Shown here: positions 52,641-61,491 of the stretch, in pieces
Layout of the letters: every line of letters begins with the position of its first letter
Numbering within the stretch: position 1 is the first letter of the stretch
Source of the DNA: CAZRQL01 sp964602415
Lineage (GTDB): Bacteria > Bacteroidota > Bacteroidia > Cytophagales > Flammeovirgaceae
Direction of reading: 5' to 3'
Assembly: GCA_964602415.1 (NCBI GenBank)
Contig: CAZRQL010000001.1
Coordinates: forward strand, 139,443 to 203,442
Length of the DNA stretch: 64,000 nucleotides
Position numbers and translations under genes: made by a program
Notes under the pieces: model-generated
The model's input: only the letters and a program-made list of their open reading frames with translations
Told to the model about the DNA's origin: nothing
Databases searched by the model: none

Positions 52641-54146
52641 TTAAATTGAAATATTTGCGTGCTCCTTTCTCAGCAGGTCAAAAACTGTCTTCACAGGATT
52701 GAAGGTGCTCAACGGCACTTCCACAAAAATTGTATTCCAATCAGCCATAGCCCCATTCCATAGCCCGGGCAGTTCCAAAGCTTTTAGTTCTTTACCGTCT
52801 TTGGACTTTTGACTGATAAATCCTGCATTGTTGTCGCGGTATTTGCTAAGATCGAATTTCTGACCTTTTGAATCTTTTATCCAACAAACCAAATCCACGG
52901 GATTGAAATGGGTCGAACTCTCCATAATCGCCTTTTGGGCAGGGTTGGATAGATCAATCTGTGCGCTCTCAACAATCTGAAGTGATATGCCACCATTTTT
53001 ATCCCTTACCCAAAAAGGCCCTCCTCCCGGTTCGCCTTCATTTTTGACCATGCCACAGACCTTAATAGGTCGGTTAAGTTTTGCAGCAAGGAACTTGACT
53101 TTTTCTTCTAAAGATAAACTGGCATAAAAATCGCCAAAGGCTTCACAGAGAACAGTTTGGTAATACTCTTCTATCTCTTGAATTGTTCCCGGCTTCCGGT
53201 CAGACAAATGTTCGATGAATGTAAAAATTTTGTTTTTTGCCTCTATCAAAACCCCTGCCAACAGTTTTTTGTGCGTTATCGTATCGCTCAAAAGCCTTTC
53301 AGGCACAACATTATCTATGTTTTTGATGAAAACCAACTCAGCATCCAACTCATTGAGGTTTTCCAGCAGGGCACCGTGTCCGGCAGGGCGTAATAGAAGA
53401 GAGCCGTCTGAATTGCGGAAAGGGTTATTTTCTAAATCAACTGCCAAAGTATCTGTGCTTTTCTTTTGTTCAGAGTAAGAGATGTGAAGTTTTACCCCCA
53501 AAACGGTTTCGTAGGATGCTCTTTTTTCATTGACCAACAGTTCAAACCTTTCTCTGTGTTCGGGGGAGACCGTAAAGTGAATCTTAACTGAATCTCCTGT
53601 TTTTGCATAAGATGCCCCCTCAACAAAATGCTCTTCTATCGGAGTTCTGACCTTTTCATCGTAGGCATGAAATTCCAAAAGGGCTTTAGGTAAAGTGCCG
53701 TATTCCATATCATTGAGCAGGGTATCTACAATGAGTTTGTATTGTTTCTGCTCAATAGCTTGAGAAACAGTAAGTCCCTTTTTGGAAAGCATTTCTTTAT
53801 CAAGGCTCTTGTAGAAGGCAAAATGGTTTATCTGCTCAAAAAAGGTGAGCATGTTGCCGGACAAGGGTTTAGCGTTTTCTGCTTCTAAAAAAGAGAAAAG
53901 CTCTTTAAACATTCTGGATGCAGCACCTGAGGCGGGCACAAATTTAATGACATCTGAATGACTTTTTTCGTATAGGTCTGTAAAGTAGCTTTTATCAATT
54001 GATTGGACGATGCCTTTTTCCGGTGTTGCCGGACTTACCAAATCTAAAGGGGCGAAACCTTGTTTAAAACTTTGCAATTGCCAGTCCAAGTACTCAGGGC
54101 TAATGCCGCGTTGGTCTAAAAAATTTTTATCCTCTTGGGTAAACAT
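52641..54146 (-). CDS. DUF4301 family protein
   Basis: 501 residues, cytoplasmic. FVPASGAASRMFKELF near the N-terminus, RPAGHGALLENLNEL...VFIKNIDNVVP in the middle and GEPGGGPFWVRDKNG, STHFNPVDLVCWIKD later match DUF4301, restricted largely to Bacteroidota. The pattern PASGAASRM with a downstream GHG-LL-NL recalls nucleotidyltransferase folds, so a sugar-nucleotide role is possible (inference). Single gene. Confidence 0.83.
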   Translation of the reverse strand: MFTQEDKNFLDQRGISPEYLDWQLQSFKQGFAPLDLVSPATPEKGIVQSIDKSYFTDLYEKSHSDVIKFVPASGAASRMFKELFSFLEAENAKPLSGNMLTFFEQINHFAFYKSLDKEMLSKKGLTVSQAIEQKQYKLIVDTLLNDMEYGTLPKALLEFHAYDEKVRTPIEEHFVEGASYAKTGDSVKIHFTVSPEHRERFELLVNEKRASYETVLGVKLHISYSEQKKSTDTLAVDLENNPFRNSDGSLLLRPAGHGALLENLNELDAELVFIKNIDNVVPERLLSDTITHKKLLAGVLIEAKNKIFTFIEHLSDRKPGTIQEIEEYYQTVLCEAFGDFYASLSLEEKVKFLAAKLNRPIKVCGMVKNEGEPGGGPFWVRDKNGGISLQIVESAQIDLSNPAQKAIMESSTHFNPVDLVCWIKDSKGQKFDLSKYRDNNAGFISQKSKDGKELKALELPGLWNGAMADWNTIFVEVPLSTFNPVKTVFDLLRKEHANISI

Positions 54147-54205
54147 AAATTTTTTTGGGCAATCTAATTTTTTTATTATCCAAAAAAAAGTTGTCTTTAA
54201 AATTT

Positions 54206-55003
54206 TTAGCGGATATTACACCTTAATCCTACGAGAACTACATGGAAGTTTTTGCTTTGATTGTAACGCCTGAAATTGTAGCCTAAATCCACCATCAAAC
54301 CCAAATGTTTTGTTCTGTAAATCCCAACCCCTATTTTAGGACTTAGCTCTACGCGCTCAACAGAGTATCCCGAGCTGGCAAGTCTTATATCCAAAGAAGG
54401 ACAAAATCTTTCTCTGCTTAAAAATAAATCAAGCCCCATAGAAGCAAGACCACAAGCACGACTCAAAAATAGGTCGCTTCTGTAATCGTAACCTTCTGTA
54501 AGGCAAGCACCTCCGCCAAGTCTGTAACTAACTTTTTCTTGTTGGACTAAGTTGAAATTGAGCAATACATCATTATTATGCAACCAGCCGGTGTTGTCAG
54601 AAAAGCGGTCAAATCTGTATTCCAATCCAAAAATCCCCCAATTGAATTTCAGCGCGGGTATTTGCAAAATGCTATTGTACAAAGGCGCAAAACTTGAGTC
54701 TGTAACGTCCCAGTTCAAACCATAGTGATAAGAGAGATCCAAGGAAATAATTCTTCTGACAGTTTCTTTTTTGTCCAGCAAATCCCTTTGGGCCTGGGCA
54801 ATTCCTTCATAAAAACCAGAAGAGGCTATCAAATTGCCACAGTTCAAGTAAACACCAGTCAAACAACCCTCAGCACAAGCATCTCCACAAGATTCACCAC
54901 ACCCACTTGCACCCGACAAGTCACCCATCCCGCTGATAATATCGCCAACTTGGCCATTGGCTTGAATAGATAAAAACAGCGACAAGACAATTAGAAGGCG
55001 CAT
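54206..55003 (-). CDS. putative outer-membrane protein with N-terminal cysteine cluster
   Basis: 265 residues from the ATG at 55003, which starts a good signal peptide (MRLLIVLSLFLSIQANGQ). Directly after it lies a Gly/Cys-rich stretch (GCGESCGDACAEGC, six Cys within about 25 residues including NCGN). The rest alternates like a beta-barrel and ends in Arg after strands such as LGLMVDLGYNFRRY. I do not recognise the family. The cysteine cluster just after the signal peptide is unusual for an outer-membrane barrel. Confidence 0.7.
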   Translation of the reverse strand: MRLLIVLSLFLSIQANGQVGDIISGMGDLSGASGCGESCGDACAEGCLTGVYLNCGNLIASSGFYEGIAQAQRDLLDKKETVRRIISLDLSYHYGLNWDVTDSSFAPLYNSILQIPALKFNWGIFGLEYRFDRFSDNTGWLHNNDVLLNFNLVQQEKVSYRLGGGACLTEGYDYRSDLFLSRACGLASMGLDLFLSRERFCPSLDIRLASSGYSVERVELSPKIGVGIYRTKHLGLMVDLGYNFRRYNQSKNFHVVLVGLRCNIR

Positions 55004-55060
55004 GGGCAGGTGTTTGATATTATTATGACAAATCACCTGTTATTTTTGCCATATAAAATC

Positions 55061-55264
55061 TTAAAATTGTCTAACGCTCCTAACTCTGTCAAATGTTTTT
55101 TCTATCACGTGATAATAGTTGTTGCCAAAATGTTCTATGCACCATTCGTAGAGAGCAAACACTTCTTGAGGGGGTAAGTTTTTGATGGCTTTGCCAAGCT
55201 CTTTTTCAAAAAGGTTTCTATCGAAACCCACTTTTAGTAATATCGTCTTAGAGTAGTTTAGCAT
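55061..55264 (-). CDS. small conserved protein (67 aa)
   Basis: 67 residues, no signal peptide, helical. The layout MLNYSKTILLKVGFDRNLFE, KELGKAIKNLPPQEVFALYE, WCIEHFG is like a family of small Bacteroidota proteins of unknown function that I recall only loosely, and its codon pattern looks coding. Divergent from batD with a palindromic site between them. Confidence 0.7.
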   Translation of the reverse strand: MLNYSKTILLKVGFDRNLFEKELGKAIKNLPPQEVFALYEWCIEHFGNNYYHVIEKTFDRVRSVRQF

Positions 55265-55289
55265 AGTTTATGTGCATTTAGTCTATTAT

Positions 55290-55301
55290 GAAAACGTTTT
55301 C
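55290..55301. promoter_or_regulatory. 12-bp palindrome GAAAACGTTTTC, possible operator
   Basis: Perfect dyad between the divergent 67-aa gene and batD. Its CG centre and flanks resemble LacI/GalR-family operators. It lies before the preferred batD start at 55324. Confidence 0.4.
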
Positions 55302-55323
55302 TGTCAAAAAAGTTTCATTTTTT

Positions 55324-56781
55324 ATGCAAAAGTTAGCAAAAAAAATTGTATTTATCTGTTCAATAACAGGATTTTTCCATCATCAATCTTTTTCGCAAGC
55401 CCCCGTCATAACATTGGGCAGCAACGAAATTAATTTAAATGGATATTTCCAGATTTCCGTTACCGCTCAAAATGAAGCCATCTCTGAATTAGGACAGTTT
55501 CCCGACATTGAAGGTTTTAGAAAAGTTGGTCAATCCCAATCCAACTCTGTCAACATTATTGGCAGCCAAATCAACCGCACCCAAACCATCACCCAAAACT
55601 ACCAGCCCCAGAAAACCGGTAAGTTTAAATGTAAAGCCTTTAAAATCAAAGTGAATGGTAAAGAAATCCCTCATCAAGGCACTACAATCACTGTACTTGA
55701 AGCCCCAAAGCAACAGTCCAAAACATACGCTTACGATCCCTTCGCGGATTTTTTTGGTGAGACCGACCGCCGTCCACGTGAATTTGTTGAAGTCAATGAG
55801 GATGCTTTTTTTTCTGTTTCGGTTGATAAGACACAAGTATATGTAGGAGAAGGTTTTAATATGACCATCGCTTTTTATATTGCTCTCAATAGCGGCAGAA
55901 CACTTGAATTTTACAACATCAACGAGCAGTACGCCGAAATCTTAAAACAAGCCAAACCCGCATCTTGTTGGGAGGAAAAAGATGGTTTAGACCAAGTAAC
56001 CGAATCTTATGTTCAGATTAACGGGAAGCACTATAAGCAGTTTAAACTTTATGAATCAACTTTTTATCCCCTAACCCCTGAAAGCATTAGCATACCCAAG
56101 ATTGGGCTTAAAATGATAAAATATAAAGTAGCCAAAAATCCGGTTTTTTTTGGTTCCAATGCCATCAAAGACTTTAAAACGTATTATTCCGAGCCTAAAA
56201 AAATCATTGTAAAGCCATTGCCCGAGCATCCTTTGAAAGGTAAAGTCAGTATTGGCAATTTTCAACTCCACGAGGTCATTAGTGAAAAACAAGTTGACAC
56301 AGGTAGAGGGGTTATTTTCGGGCTTGTCATTAAAGGCGAGGGAAACATATCCGCCCTTCCTGAGCCTGTCATCAAGCCTTCCAATCAGTTGTCTATCAAT
56401 TTGTCATCAACCAAAATCAATACCACCCGCTCCCAATCGGGAGCACTTTTTGGCAGCAAAACATTTGAATACCTTATCGAGGCTTATGAACCGGGAACTT
56501 ATCCTCTCTCAAGCGCGATTGAATGGTACTTTTTCAACACCAAAGCCCAGCGGTACGATACCCTGCGCCCCAAAACAGAATTGTTTGTTTCAGGCCAGAG
56601 CATATTAAGAAATGCACTTTCGGCAGAAGAAAAAGATTTTTATGCCTCTATTTCAACTGCCTCAAATACAGAATTTTATCTTACAATTCCTTTTTGGGTA
56701 AAAGCCACGCTAAACATGTTAGCCATCGGGTTTGTTGTATTTATCTTTTTGCTCACAAGAAAAAGAAAACAAAATGCTTGA
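55324..56781 (+). CDS. batD: BatD family protein
   Basis: 485 residues from the ATG at 55324, which gives a regular signal peptide (MQKLAKKIVFICSITGFFHH ... FSQ); an ATG at 55288 is also in frame. Beta-sandwich repeats (VTAQNEAISELGQFPDIEGF, DEDAFFSVSVDKTQVYVGE-like block near 170, IKGEGNISALPEPVI) and one C-terminal helix (TLNMLAIGFVVFIFLL) match BatD of the Bat aerotolerance/MoxR-VWA operons. Here it stands alone; the usual batA, batB, batC and moxR genes are absent from its neighbourhood. Its end overlaps the GNAT gene by 8 bp. Confidence 0.85.
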   Translation: MQKLAKKIVFICSITGFFHHQSFSQAPVITLGSNEINLNGYFQISVTAQNEAISELGQFPDIEGFRKVGQSQSNSVNIIGSQINRTQTITQNYQPQKTGKFKCKAFKIKVNGKEIPHQGTTITVLEAPKQQSKTYAYDPFADFFGETDRRPREFVEVNEDAFFSVSVDKTQVYVGEGFNMTIAFYIALNSGRTLEFYNINEQYAEILKQAKPASCWEEKDGLDQVTESYVQINGKHYKQFKLYESTFYPLTPESISIPKIGLKMIKYKVAKNPVFFGSNAIKDFKTYYSEPKKIIVKPLPEHPLKGKVSIGNFQLHEVISEKQVDTGRGVIFGLVIKGEGNISALPEPVIKPSNQLSINLSSTKINTTRSQSGALFGSKTFEYLIEAYEPGTYPLSSAIEWYFFNTKAQRYDTLRPKTELFVSGQSILRNALSAEEKDFYASISTASNTEFYLTIPFWVKATLNMLAIGFVVFIFLLTRKRKQNA

Positions 56782-57214
56782 TATCAATTACATAGAGGTA
56801 AAGTACAACAGCGCACAATACCAAGAGACCCTCAAACTTAGAGACCAAATTCTCAGGAAACCTTTGGGATTGAGCCTCGTAGTGTCTCCTCAAGATTTGG
56901 AAGAGAAGAGTTTCCATTTGGCAGCGGTGGATACATCTGACGAAATAGTGGCTTGCTTGGTGCTGCGTCCGCTTTCTGAGTCCGAGTTAAAACTTCGTCA
57001 AATGGCTGTCAGAGAGGATTTTCAAGGCAAAAAAGTAGGCTATGGATTGGTGCGTTTTGCAGAAGAGTTTGCAAAAAAGATGGGATACAGCCAAATCCAA
57101 CTGCATGCAAGGCTTCATGTGAGCAATTTTTATCTCAAATTAGGCTATGAGCCTTACGGAGAAGTATTTCAAGAGGTTACTATACCGCATCAGGCATTTC
57201 GCAAGCACATTTAG
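56774..57214 (+). CDS. GNAT family N-acetyltransferase
   Basis: 146 residues from the ATG at 56774 inside the last codons of batD (8-bp overlap, coupled translation). Acetyl-CoA loop in QMAVREDFQGKKVGYGLVRF, followed by LHARLHVSNFYLKLGYEPYG. The layout is near ElaA-type acetyltransferases. Substrate unknown. Confidence 0.9.
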   Translation: MLDINYIEVKYNSAQYQETLKLRDQILRKPLGLSLVVSPQDLEEKSFHLAAVDTSDEIVACLVLRPLSESELKLRQMAVREDFQGKKVGYGLVRFAEEFAKKMGYSQIQLHARLHVSNFYLKLGYEPYGEVFQEVTIPHQAFRKHI

Positions 57215-57221
57215 GCATGGG

Positions 57222-57647
57222 CTAATTCATTTTTTTCCAAGTTTGCGTCCGATAGAAAGGCCCCCAGTAGCCTCTCACCATCAGATTTCCACTTTGTAAC
57301 CAGATTTTACAAGCATAGACTCTCCCATTTTTGGGGTCTAAGATGGTTCCGTTGCCGTAGTAAGAGCCTGATTGGGTCAGATTTTCAACGATGACCATAC
57401 CAATTACTTTTTTGTTGGCTTTTTCTCCGGTGCACTTATCGCACACGGGATTGGGGTCTTCGCCGGCCTCGCGGAATAGCTCTGTTATTTTGCCAAATAC
57501 TTTACCGTTTTGCTCATACAGTTCTACTACGGATCGAGGCTTACCGGTTTCATCATCAATCGTTTTCCATCGTCCTAACACATCATTTTGACACAGTGCC
57601 CAGGTAGGGACAAAAAAGCAAACACACAATAGATTGGAGATATTCAT
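57222..57647 (-). CDS. DUF2147 family exported protein
   Basis: 141 residues with a signal peptide (MNISNLLCVCFFVPTWALC). DUF2147 marks: DVLGRWKTIDDETGKPRSVV, VFGKITELFREAGEDPNPVC, CTGEKANKKVIGMVI, NGRVYACKIWLQSGNLMVRG. Small periplasmic beta-sandwich of unknown function. Start overlaps the upstream PorD-like stop by 4 bp. Confidence 0.88.
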   Translation of the reverse strand: MNISNLLCVCFFVPTWALCQNDVLGRWKTIDDETGKPRSVVELYEQNGKVFGKITELFREAGEDPNPVCDKCTGEKANKKVIGMVIVENLTQSGSYYGNGTILDPKNGRVYACKIWLQSGNLMVRGYWGPFYRTQTWKKMN

Positions 57648-58543
57648 TTTAAGGATTTTCTGTATTCACCGCTATTCATTGGGTCCAAAACAGTCAGCAA
57701 GTCAATGGCCTCACTTCTCAATTTGGTATCACCTTTGGCAAAAATATTCTGAAGTTCTTTGTTTTTAGAATCAAAAAAGACTTTTAACATCAAACTTCCC
57801 GGTAAGTTTTGTCTTACTTTATCAATCTTTTTGAGTGCATCGAAGATATTTTTTCTTGCTACATCGGGTTTACTTGCCAACATATCCAAGCCTTTACGGT
57901 GATAGAGATAGAGTGCCTCGCGGTACTCTGCAAAGCCCCCCACCGTCATATTTTGTATCAACCAATGCCTGTCTCGCAAATCACCTTGCGAGTTCCAACC
58001 CTGAGAACCCCTGCCTTGTAGGGAGTTATTGAGTATATTGAGGGCAGTTTGGTAGTAAATATCTCCTCCGTTGGGTGAAAAACTATCGTAATCAAGCCCT
58101 ATGATAAAATAAGCATAATAAGCCAAAAGCGAAGTCAGCTCTGTTGTGTAGGTGTTTTCACTGAAAATCATAGGTTCGGAGGGTCTGTATTCAAACGCCC
58201 AAGACTGATCCACATACGTCATCATAGTAGTTTCATAGTCAGTCATATAAACCGGTCTCATCGCATTTACGGTAACTTTTGCTTTGTAAAAACCCCTGCT
58301 AAAATCTGACTCCCCATCCAATATGATAGAAAATCCGCAACGAATTTTTTCTACATTTTCAAATTTGTCTTTTGTCCATTGACGGTTGTTCATAAAGCTT
58401 TCCAGGGCATTTTTCATTTCGCTAAAGACCTGAGTTTCCTGGGTTTTGACCCTGCGAAAGTCAATATCAACCGTACAAAAAAGTTCTTGCCCTAAGACAG
58501 TTAGACTCATTTGCATCATACATACAGCAAAAACAATTTTCAT
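57644..58543 (-). CDS. DUF4835 family protein (PorD-like, type IX secretion associated)
   Basis: 299 residues from the ATG at 58543, which opens the signal peptide (MKIVFAVCMMQMSLTVLGQ); the frame runs 10 codons farther. Features: ELFCTVDIDFRRVKTQETQV, LESFMNNRQWTKDKF, ERCGF-like block IRCGFSIILDGE, LLAYYAYFIIGLDYDSFSPN. I recall this family being named PorD in type IX secretion contexts, which fits the T9SS cargo protein encoded in the window. It forms a two-gene unit with DUF2147. Confidence 0.82.
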   Translation of the reverse strand: MKIVFAVCMMQMSLTVLGQELFCTVDIDFRRVKTQETQVFSEMKNALESFMNNRQWTKDKFENVEKIRCGFSIILDGESDFSRGFYKAKVTVNAMRPVYMTDYETTMMTYVDQSWAFEYRPSEPMIFSENTYTTELTSLLAYYAYFIIGLDYDSFSPNGGDIYYQTALNILNNSLQGRGSQGWNSQGDLRDRHWLIQNMTVGGFAEYREALYLYHRKGLDMLASKPDVARKNIFDALKKIDKVRQNLPGSLMLKVFFDSKNKELQNIFAKGDTKLRSEAIDLLTVLDPMNSGEYRKSLK

Positions 58544-58624
58544 AAGTGCTTTCTTTAAAAAATAATAACACAAAACTATAACTCAAAGCAACCAAAAACG
58601 GGTCGTAAAAGTATCTAATTTGAC

Positions 58625-59584
58625 ATGAATAAAATCATCCTTCCTTTTCTGTTGTTGGTTGCCTTATGGAGTTGTGACGTTAGGCAATCGCCTATATTAC
58701 ATCCCACTGATTTGAGTGCTGAAGATTCATCTCGATTTAACTTGTTGTCAATAAATGGATTGCCCATAATTATTGACTTAGCCCAATACGTGCCTTTTCG
58801 TCAATCAACCGCCGTTGAATATTTGAGTTCGAGGGGAAAGCTAAATTTTTTAGGCTTAGGGGCACTCATCAAATTTACACCTACTACTCCTTTTAGTAAA
58901 ATTGACACCCTTAACTTTAGGGTCTGCCCTGCCACAGAATCTTGTTTTACCACTCGTTTCTACGTGCAAAATATTTCAAAAAATGACGCACCCACACTCG
59001 ACAAAGATTTCACATGTTTTAAAGGTGCATGGGATGATTTTTACTTTGTTCCTTCTGGAACCCTTGCTTCCTTCGATGTGCTACAAAATGACTACATCTG
59101 TGATGGTGTAATAGAAAATAACTCATTGAAAATTTGGGAGTTACCTAAGTTTGGGAGGGTTGAGCCACAGCCGCGAGGGTTTTTGTACCGCTCCCTGCCG
59201 GGTTTTCAGGGGCTTGATACTTTTATCTACCAAATCAATAGTTTGAAAGGGATTAAAACAACTCATTTTGCCCACGTAGTAATTGAAGTTGGTGATTGCA
59301 AGCCCATACCTTTTGCAGATACTTTTAAGATTGCACCAAAAATCAATCGCTTTACTATCAATGTTATACAAAATGATATTTTGTGTGGCTACAAGCCCGA
59401 GCTTACCATAACCCAAAAACCTCGCTACCTGATGCTCCAAGTTATCAACCCAAGAGAGATTGTTTGTTTTGTGCAAGATGGTTTTAGGCACAGCGATGAA
59501 TTTGAATACAGCTTAACTTATTCAAACATAAATCAACTTATTGATACACAGAGTGTCAAAGTCAGCATTATACGAGAACAATGA
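58625..59584 (+). CDS. lipoprotein with tandem Ig/cadherin-like domains
   Basis: 319 residues. Lipobox LWSCD (Cys17). Two or more beta modules of the bacterial cadherin/Ig-like sort: ASFDVLQNDYICDG ... LPKFGRVEPQPRGFLYRSLP, GFQGLDTFIYQINS, then FTINVIQNDILCGY. The N-terminal module (GLPIIIDLAQYVPF) is related. Its 3' end overlaps the sigma-factor gene, so it is the first gene of a three-gene unit with the sigma factor and the membrane protein. Confidence 0.78.
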   Translation: MNKIILPFLLLVALWSCDVRQSPILHPTDLSAEDSSRFNLLSINGLPIIIDLAQYVPFRQSTAVEYLSSRGKLNFLGLGALIKFTPTTPFSKIDTLNFRVCPATESCFTTRFYVQNISKNDAPTLDKDFTCFKGAWDDFYFVPSGTLASFDVLQNDYICDGVIENNSLKIWELPKFGRVEPQPRGFLYRSLPGFQGLDTFIYQINSLKGIKTTHFAHVVIEVGDCKPIPFADTFKIAPKINRFTINVIQNDILCGYKPELTITQKPRYLMLQVINPREIVCFVQDGFRHSDEFEYSLTYSNINQLIDTQSVKVSIIREQ

Positions 59585-60149
59585 GGATTTGGCATCCATT
59601 ATACAAGGATGCCTGCGCGAAAACCCGCACGACCAGCGCAAACTCTACGATTTGCTTGCGGGCATGATCATGGGCGTAGCCATTCGCTATGATGTCAGAC
59701 AAGCAGATGATATTTTTCAGGAGGCAATCCTGAAAATTTTTAAGTCTTTGCATAAGGTTGATAATGTGGAGACATTTTTCGGCTGGGCAAAGAAAATAAC
59801 TATCAATACAGCCATTGATCACCTTAAAACTATTGCCAAACAGAATTATGACACAAATGTAGAACTATCGCAGGCTATTGTAGGCTCTGATGCAGAGGTA
59901 TTTGGTCATATTTCCAATGAAGAACTTTTAGAAATGATAGCCTCCTTACCTCAGGGTTATAGGTTGATTTTCAATCTATACGAGGTGGAAGGTTACACCC
60001 ACAAAGAAATAGCTGTTAGGCTTGGCATTTCGGAGGGAACTTCCAAGTCCCAACTTTACAAAGCCAAGCTCGCTCTTAGAGAGATGCTGAAGAAAAACTC
60101 TTATATTCTTGTAAATCAAGTATTTGTCTTGTTTTATTTCTTAACATAG
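59553..60149 (+). CDS. ECF-type RNA polymerase sigma factor
   Basis: About 198 residues; region 2 (YDVRQADDIFQEAILKIFKS, FFGWAKKITINTAIDHLKT) and region 4 (LPQGYRLIFNLYEVEGYTHK, AVRLGISEGTSKSQLYKAKL) are intact. The start is uncertain because no ATG precedes region 2: candidates are TTG 59541, GTG 59553 and TTG 59589; GTG is preferred here and overlaps the lipoprotein gene by 32 bp. The downstream membrane protein is its likely regulator. Confidence 0.88.
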   Translation: MSKSALYENNEDLASIIQGCLRENPHDQRKLYDLLAGMIMGVAIRYDVRQADDIFQEAILKIFKSLHKVDNVETFFGWAKKITINTAIDHLKTIAKQNYDTNVELSQAIVGSDAEVFGHISNEELLEMIASLPQGYRLIFNLYEVEGYTHKEIAVRLGISEGTSKSQLYKAKLALREMLKKNSYILVNQVFVLFYFLT

Positions 60150-60156
60150 TATTTGT

Positions 60157-61251
60157 ATGGAAAATTTTTTCAACAATCGCTTTCAAAATTACCGGCATCA
60201 AACTGACGAGCGTCTCTGGCAAGCCGTTAGGGGCAACCTCAGTCCCAATCCAAGAAAGCGGCGTGTGGTTCCGATTGTGTTGCTTTTTTTAGCTTTACTC
60301 AGTTCACAAAAGATTACTCAGGTCAATCAAGAGCAAAAGGTTGTGTCCTTGCCATATTTTTCTCGACATTCATTATCAATGGATTTGAAACCGACACAAG
60401 TTACTGATTTTAAAATCGTTGAACAAAAAATAAAAACCGGAGGCCTTACAAAAGAATCGCTAAGTGTTTCTAAACAAAATCTCACCAATCAACATAATGT
60501 ACTACAATTGCCGTCTGATGTCGAATATTCAGATACTATTTCTGCAAGCATAGAAAAATCCTATGTTTTTGTAGATATTCAATCTAAAAGTTTGATAAAC
60601 AACATTTTGGATACTTTCCATGTTGAGAAATATAAGTTACAACTTGAGCCACTTACTTACTCAAAACCGAAATATGCGTGGGATGTTGGGCTTACATTTA
60701 GTTCCAACCTCAGTTATTTCAATTTAAAATTAGACAATCCAAACTATGAATGGAGACAAACGGCAACAAATCGTTTCCACGATAGATTGGGACTGACAGT
60801 TGGAGTTTTTGCTCAGAAAAAAATTCATAAAAATTTTCATGTTGGTATTGTAGGTCAATTTTCGGTTCTCAGGGGAGGGTTTGAGTATGTTGATTTTGAA
60901 AAGCCAACAAATTTTAATTTTGATTATCAAAGCAACAGCCTAACATTCAATCCCCACCATACCAAGCAACAACTTCATTTACAGACTTATTCTATAGGAC
61001 TCTTGGCACAATATACCTTCAAAAATAAAATAAGTTTTACTTTCTCTCCTCAATACAGGGCATCTCCTTCGAATATTCACTCATGGGGCTATGAGTTGGT
61101 TATTTCCAAGCCTGTTTTTCAGGTCAGCCACATAAAAGTTGATTTATTCACCTCTTTGACAAGGCTTAGGACGGAGTACAAAGTTGAAAACAGCCCCATA
61201 TCGGCTTTGCCTTACTACTTTGGTTTGGGGATTCGCTTGCGTAGGCCATAG
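60157..61251 (+). CDS. anti-sigma-like membrane protein with C-terminal beta-barrel-like domain
   Basis: 364 residues. Short N-terminus (FQNYRHQTDERLWQAVRGNL) with the LW..V spacing of Bacteroidota anti-sigma factors, a helix at about 37-50 (VVPIVLLFLALLSS) after a basic patch, a low-complexity periplasmic linker, then from about 170 a beta-rich part (WDVGLTFSSNLSYF, LGLTVGVFAQKKIHKNFHVG, YYFGLGIRLRR) like outer-membrane porin-type domains. It starts 7 bp after the sigma gene. I infer that it holds the sigma factor and links it to an envelope signal. Confidence 0.75.
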   Translation: MENFFNNRFQNYRHQTDERLWQAVRGNLSPNPRKRRVVPIVLLFLALLSSQKITQVNQEQKVVSLPYFSRHSLSMDLKPTQVTDFKIVEQKIKTGGLTKESLSVSKQNLTNQHNVLQLPSDVEYSDTISASIEKSYVFVDIQSKSLINNILDTFHVEKYKLQLEPLTYSKPKYAWDVGLTFSSNLSYFNLKLDNPNYEWRQTATNRFHDRLGLTVGVFAQKKIHKNFHVGIVGQFSVLRGGFEYVDFEKPTNFNFDYQSNSLTFNPHHTKQQLHLQTYSIGLLAQYTFKNKISFTFSPQYRASPSNIHSWGYELVISKPVFQVSHIKVDLFTSLTRLRTEYKVENSPISALPYYFGLGIRLRRP

Positions 61252-61398
61252 TATTTCGATTTTTGGCGGTTTATACACAACGAAAAATTCTTACTCCAAA
61301 CCAACATATCATGCCCATCAAGCTACCTAACACCCTACACGGCGATGAACAAAAAGGAACAACGAGTTATTTATACTTAACTCCTAATTTAGGAAAAA

Positions 61399-61491
61399 CT
61401 ACCTCTTATACTTTTTCCCGTAGGTAAACACCGAATCTTTTGGCAGTTGAAAGCCGTCCTGTGCTGAAACAAACCTATTTGTTTTGTCACC
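61399..61491 (-). pseudogene. orphan C-terminal fragment, copy of the 63120-63803 gene end
   Basis: Read leftward, this encodes GDKTNRFVSAQDGFQLPKDS, then VFTYGKKYKR and a stop, almost identical to the C-terminus of the 63120-63803 product (TNRFVSAQDGFQLPKDS, LFTYGKKHKKYKK). DNA at 61411-61484 and 63141-63214 differs at only a few positions. No start or upstream coding part exists, and it abuts the stop codon of the 61487 gene. The rest of 61252-61398 shows nothing convincing. Confidence 0.85.

Noticed and set aside
61311..61427. 38-codon plus-strand frame (MPIKLPNTLHGDEQ...)
   Set aside because: Runs into the duplicated gene-tail fragment, has no family resemblance and no promoter or start signal.
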